From Bacillota bacterium (GTDB lineage: Bacteria; Bacillota; Clostridia; Oscillospirales; Ruminococcaceae), in contig JAEWMM010000065.1 in assembly GCA_023457175.1 (NCBI GenBank), positions 1-5,002 of the forward strand: a stretch of 5,002 bases of DNA, given 5' to 3'. The notes beneath the pieces are model-generated. The model was given only the letters and a program-made list of their open reading frames with translations, made no database searches and had not been told where the DNA came from. Within the stretch, counting starts at the first letter, position 1; each line of letters begins with the position of its first letter. Positions 4,665-5,002 of this stretch are shown piece by piece. Made by a program: the position numbers and the translations under genes.

Positions 4665-5002
4665 ACGAGACCATCGTCTCCATGAAGGGGATCTGCAAAA
4701 GCTTTCCCGGCGTAAAAGCGCTGGATCATGTCGATTTTGAACTGCGGTCGGGCGAGGTCATGGCGCTGCTGGGCGAAAACGGGGCGGGAAAATCGACCCT
4801 GATGAAAATACTCAGCGGCGTTTATACCCGCGACGCGGGCGAAATGAGTATTTTTGACAAGCCGTACGGCAACCTGACCCCCCGGCAGGCGCAGGCTGCA
4901 GGGGTGGCCATTATTCATCAGGAGCTCAACATGTGCGGTCATCTTTCGGTTGCGGAAAATATTTTCCTCGGGCGCGAACTAATCCGGGGCGGACTGTTGG
5001 AC
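4661..5002 (+). CDS. Sugar-type ABC transporter ATP-binding protein (RbsA/MglA/XylG-like), 3' end outside window
   Basis: The first 114 codons of a cytoplasmic ATPase that powers carbohydrate import are present. Walker A is GENGAGKST (38-46) and the Q-loop is IIHQELN (84-90), followed by [12 protein letters not shown] (95-106). The HQELN and AENIFLGRE pattern is typical of the two-domain sugar importers for ribose, galactose or xylose (about 500 residues), not of single-domain ATPases. The sugar cannot be told from this part, so no symbol is given. [21 protein letters not shown] (8-28) is the usual N-terminal strand and A-loop region. A permease and a solute-binding protein would be expected nearby; neither is in the window, and the gene seems to open its transcript. 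The signature LSGGQ, Walker B and the second ATPase domain lie beyond the edge. Confidence 0.96.
   Translation, partial: MNETIVSMKGICKSFPGVKALDHVDFELRSGEVMALLGENGAGKSTLMKILSGVYTRDAGEMSIFDKPYGNLTPRQAQAAGVAIIHQELNMCGHLSVAENIFLGRELIRGGLLD

Noticed and set aside
4640..4942. A 100-codon minus-strand frame under the ABC gene
   Set aside because: It is antisense to Walker A and the Q-loop of the ABC ATPase and has no start signals.

Overview
The window (about 50% G+C by eye) looks like chromosomal DNA of a low- to mid-GC Gram-positive bacterium. A Clostridia relative, perhaps Oscillospiraceae/Ruminococcaceae, is my best guess. The pointers are the Firmicutes-type ylxM-ffh pair, strong AGGAGG-type ribosome binding sites, a TTG start, near-consensus sigma-A promoters, a surface protein with an acidic Tyr/Asp-rich ectodomain, and a short TrmO/TsaA-type protein. 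No rRNA, tRNA, CRISPR array, insertion sequence or phage gene was seen. All protein identities come from reading the translations; no database search was possible.

Layout. Positions 1-1391 (minus strand) hold the head of a signal-recognition-particle operon: ylxM, then ffh 15 bases later. ffh runs off the left edge of the window in its M domain. A textbook TTGACA-17-TATAAT promoter drives the pair leftwards. Positions 1392-1687 form a divergent control region containing two palindromes with the same arms (CACAA-N4-TTGTG), centred 30 bp apart, and a second promoter facing right. Positions 1688-3133 (plus) encode an unrecognised 481-residue secreted protein with a signal peptide, an acidic ectodomain, a Pro/Ala/Ser/Thr/Gln-rich stalk and a C-terminal membrane anchor. 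It ends at a clear intrinsic terminator (3171-3211).

Positions 3261-3737 (minus) encode a TrmO/TsaA (UPF0066) family methyltransferase, convergent with the surface-protein gene. The 302-base gap upstream of it holds its promoter, a GC-rich terminator hairpin and no convincing gene. Positions 4040-4426 (minus) encode a single-domain cupin. A 234-base divergent region with two promoters separates it from the start of a sugar-type ABC transporter ATPase (4661 to the right edge, plus).

How the genes fit together. YlxM and Ffh act in co-translational membrane targeting, and their divergent neighbour is itself an exported, membrane-anchored protein. A functional link is only suggestive, since any exported protein needs a targeting route. 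The cupin and the ABC ATPase share a divergent promoter region with a 10-bp direct repeat, so they may be co-regulated. TrmO/TsaA looks like a stand-alone gene. The most unexplained parts are the paired palindromes at 1484-1528 and the surface protein. I did not find a clearly new multi-gene system.
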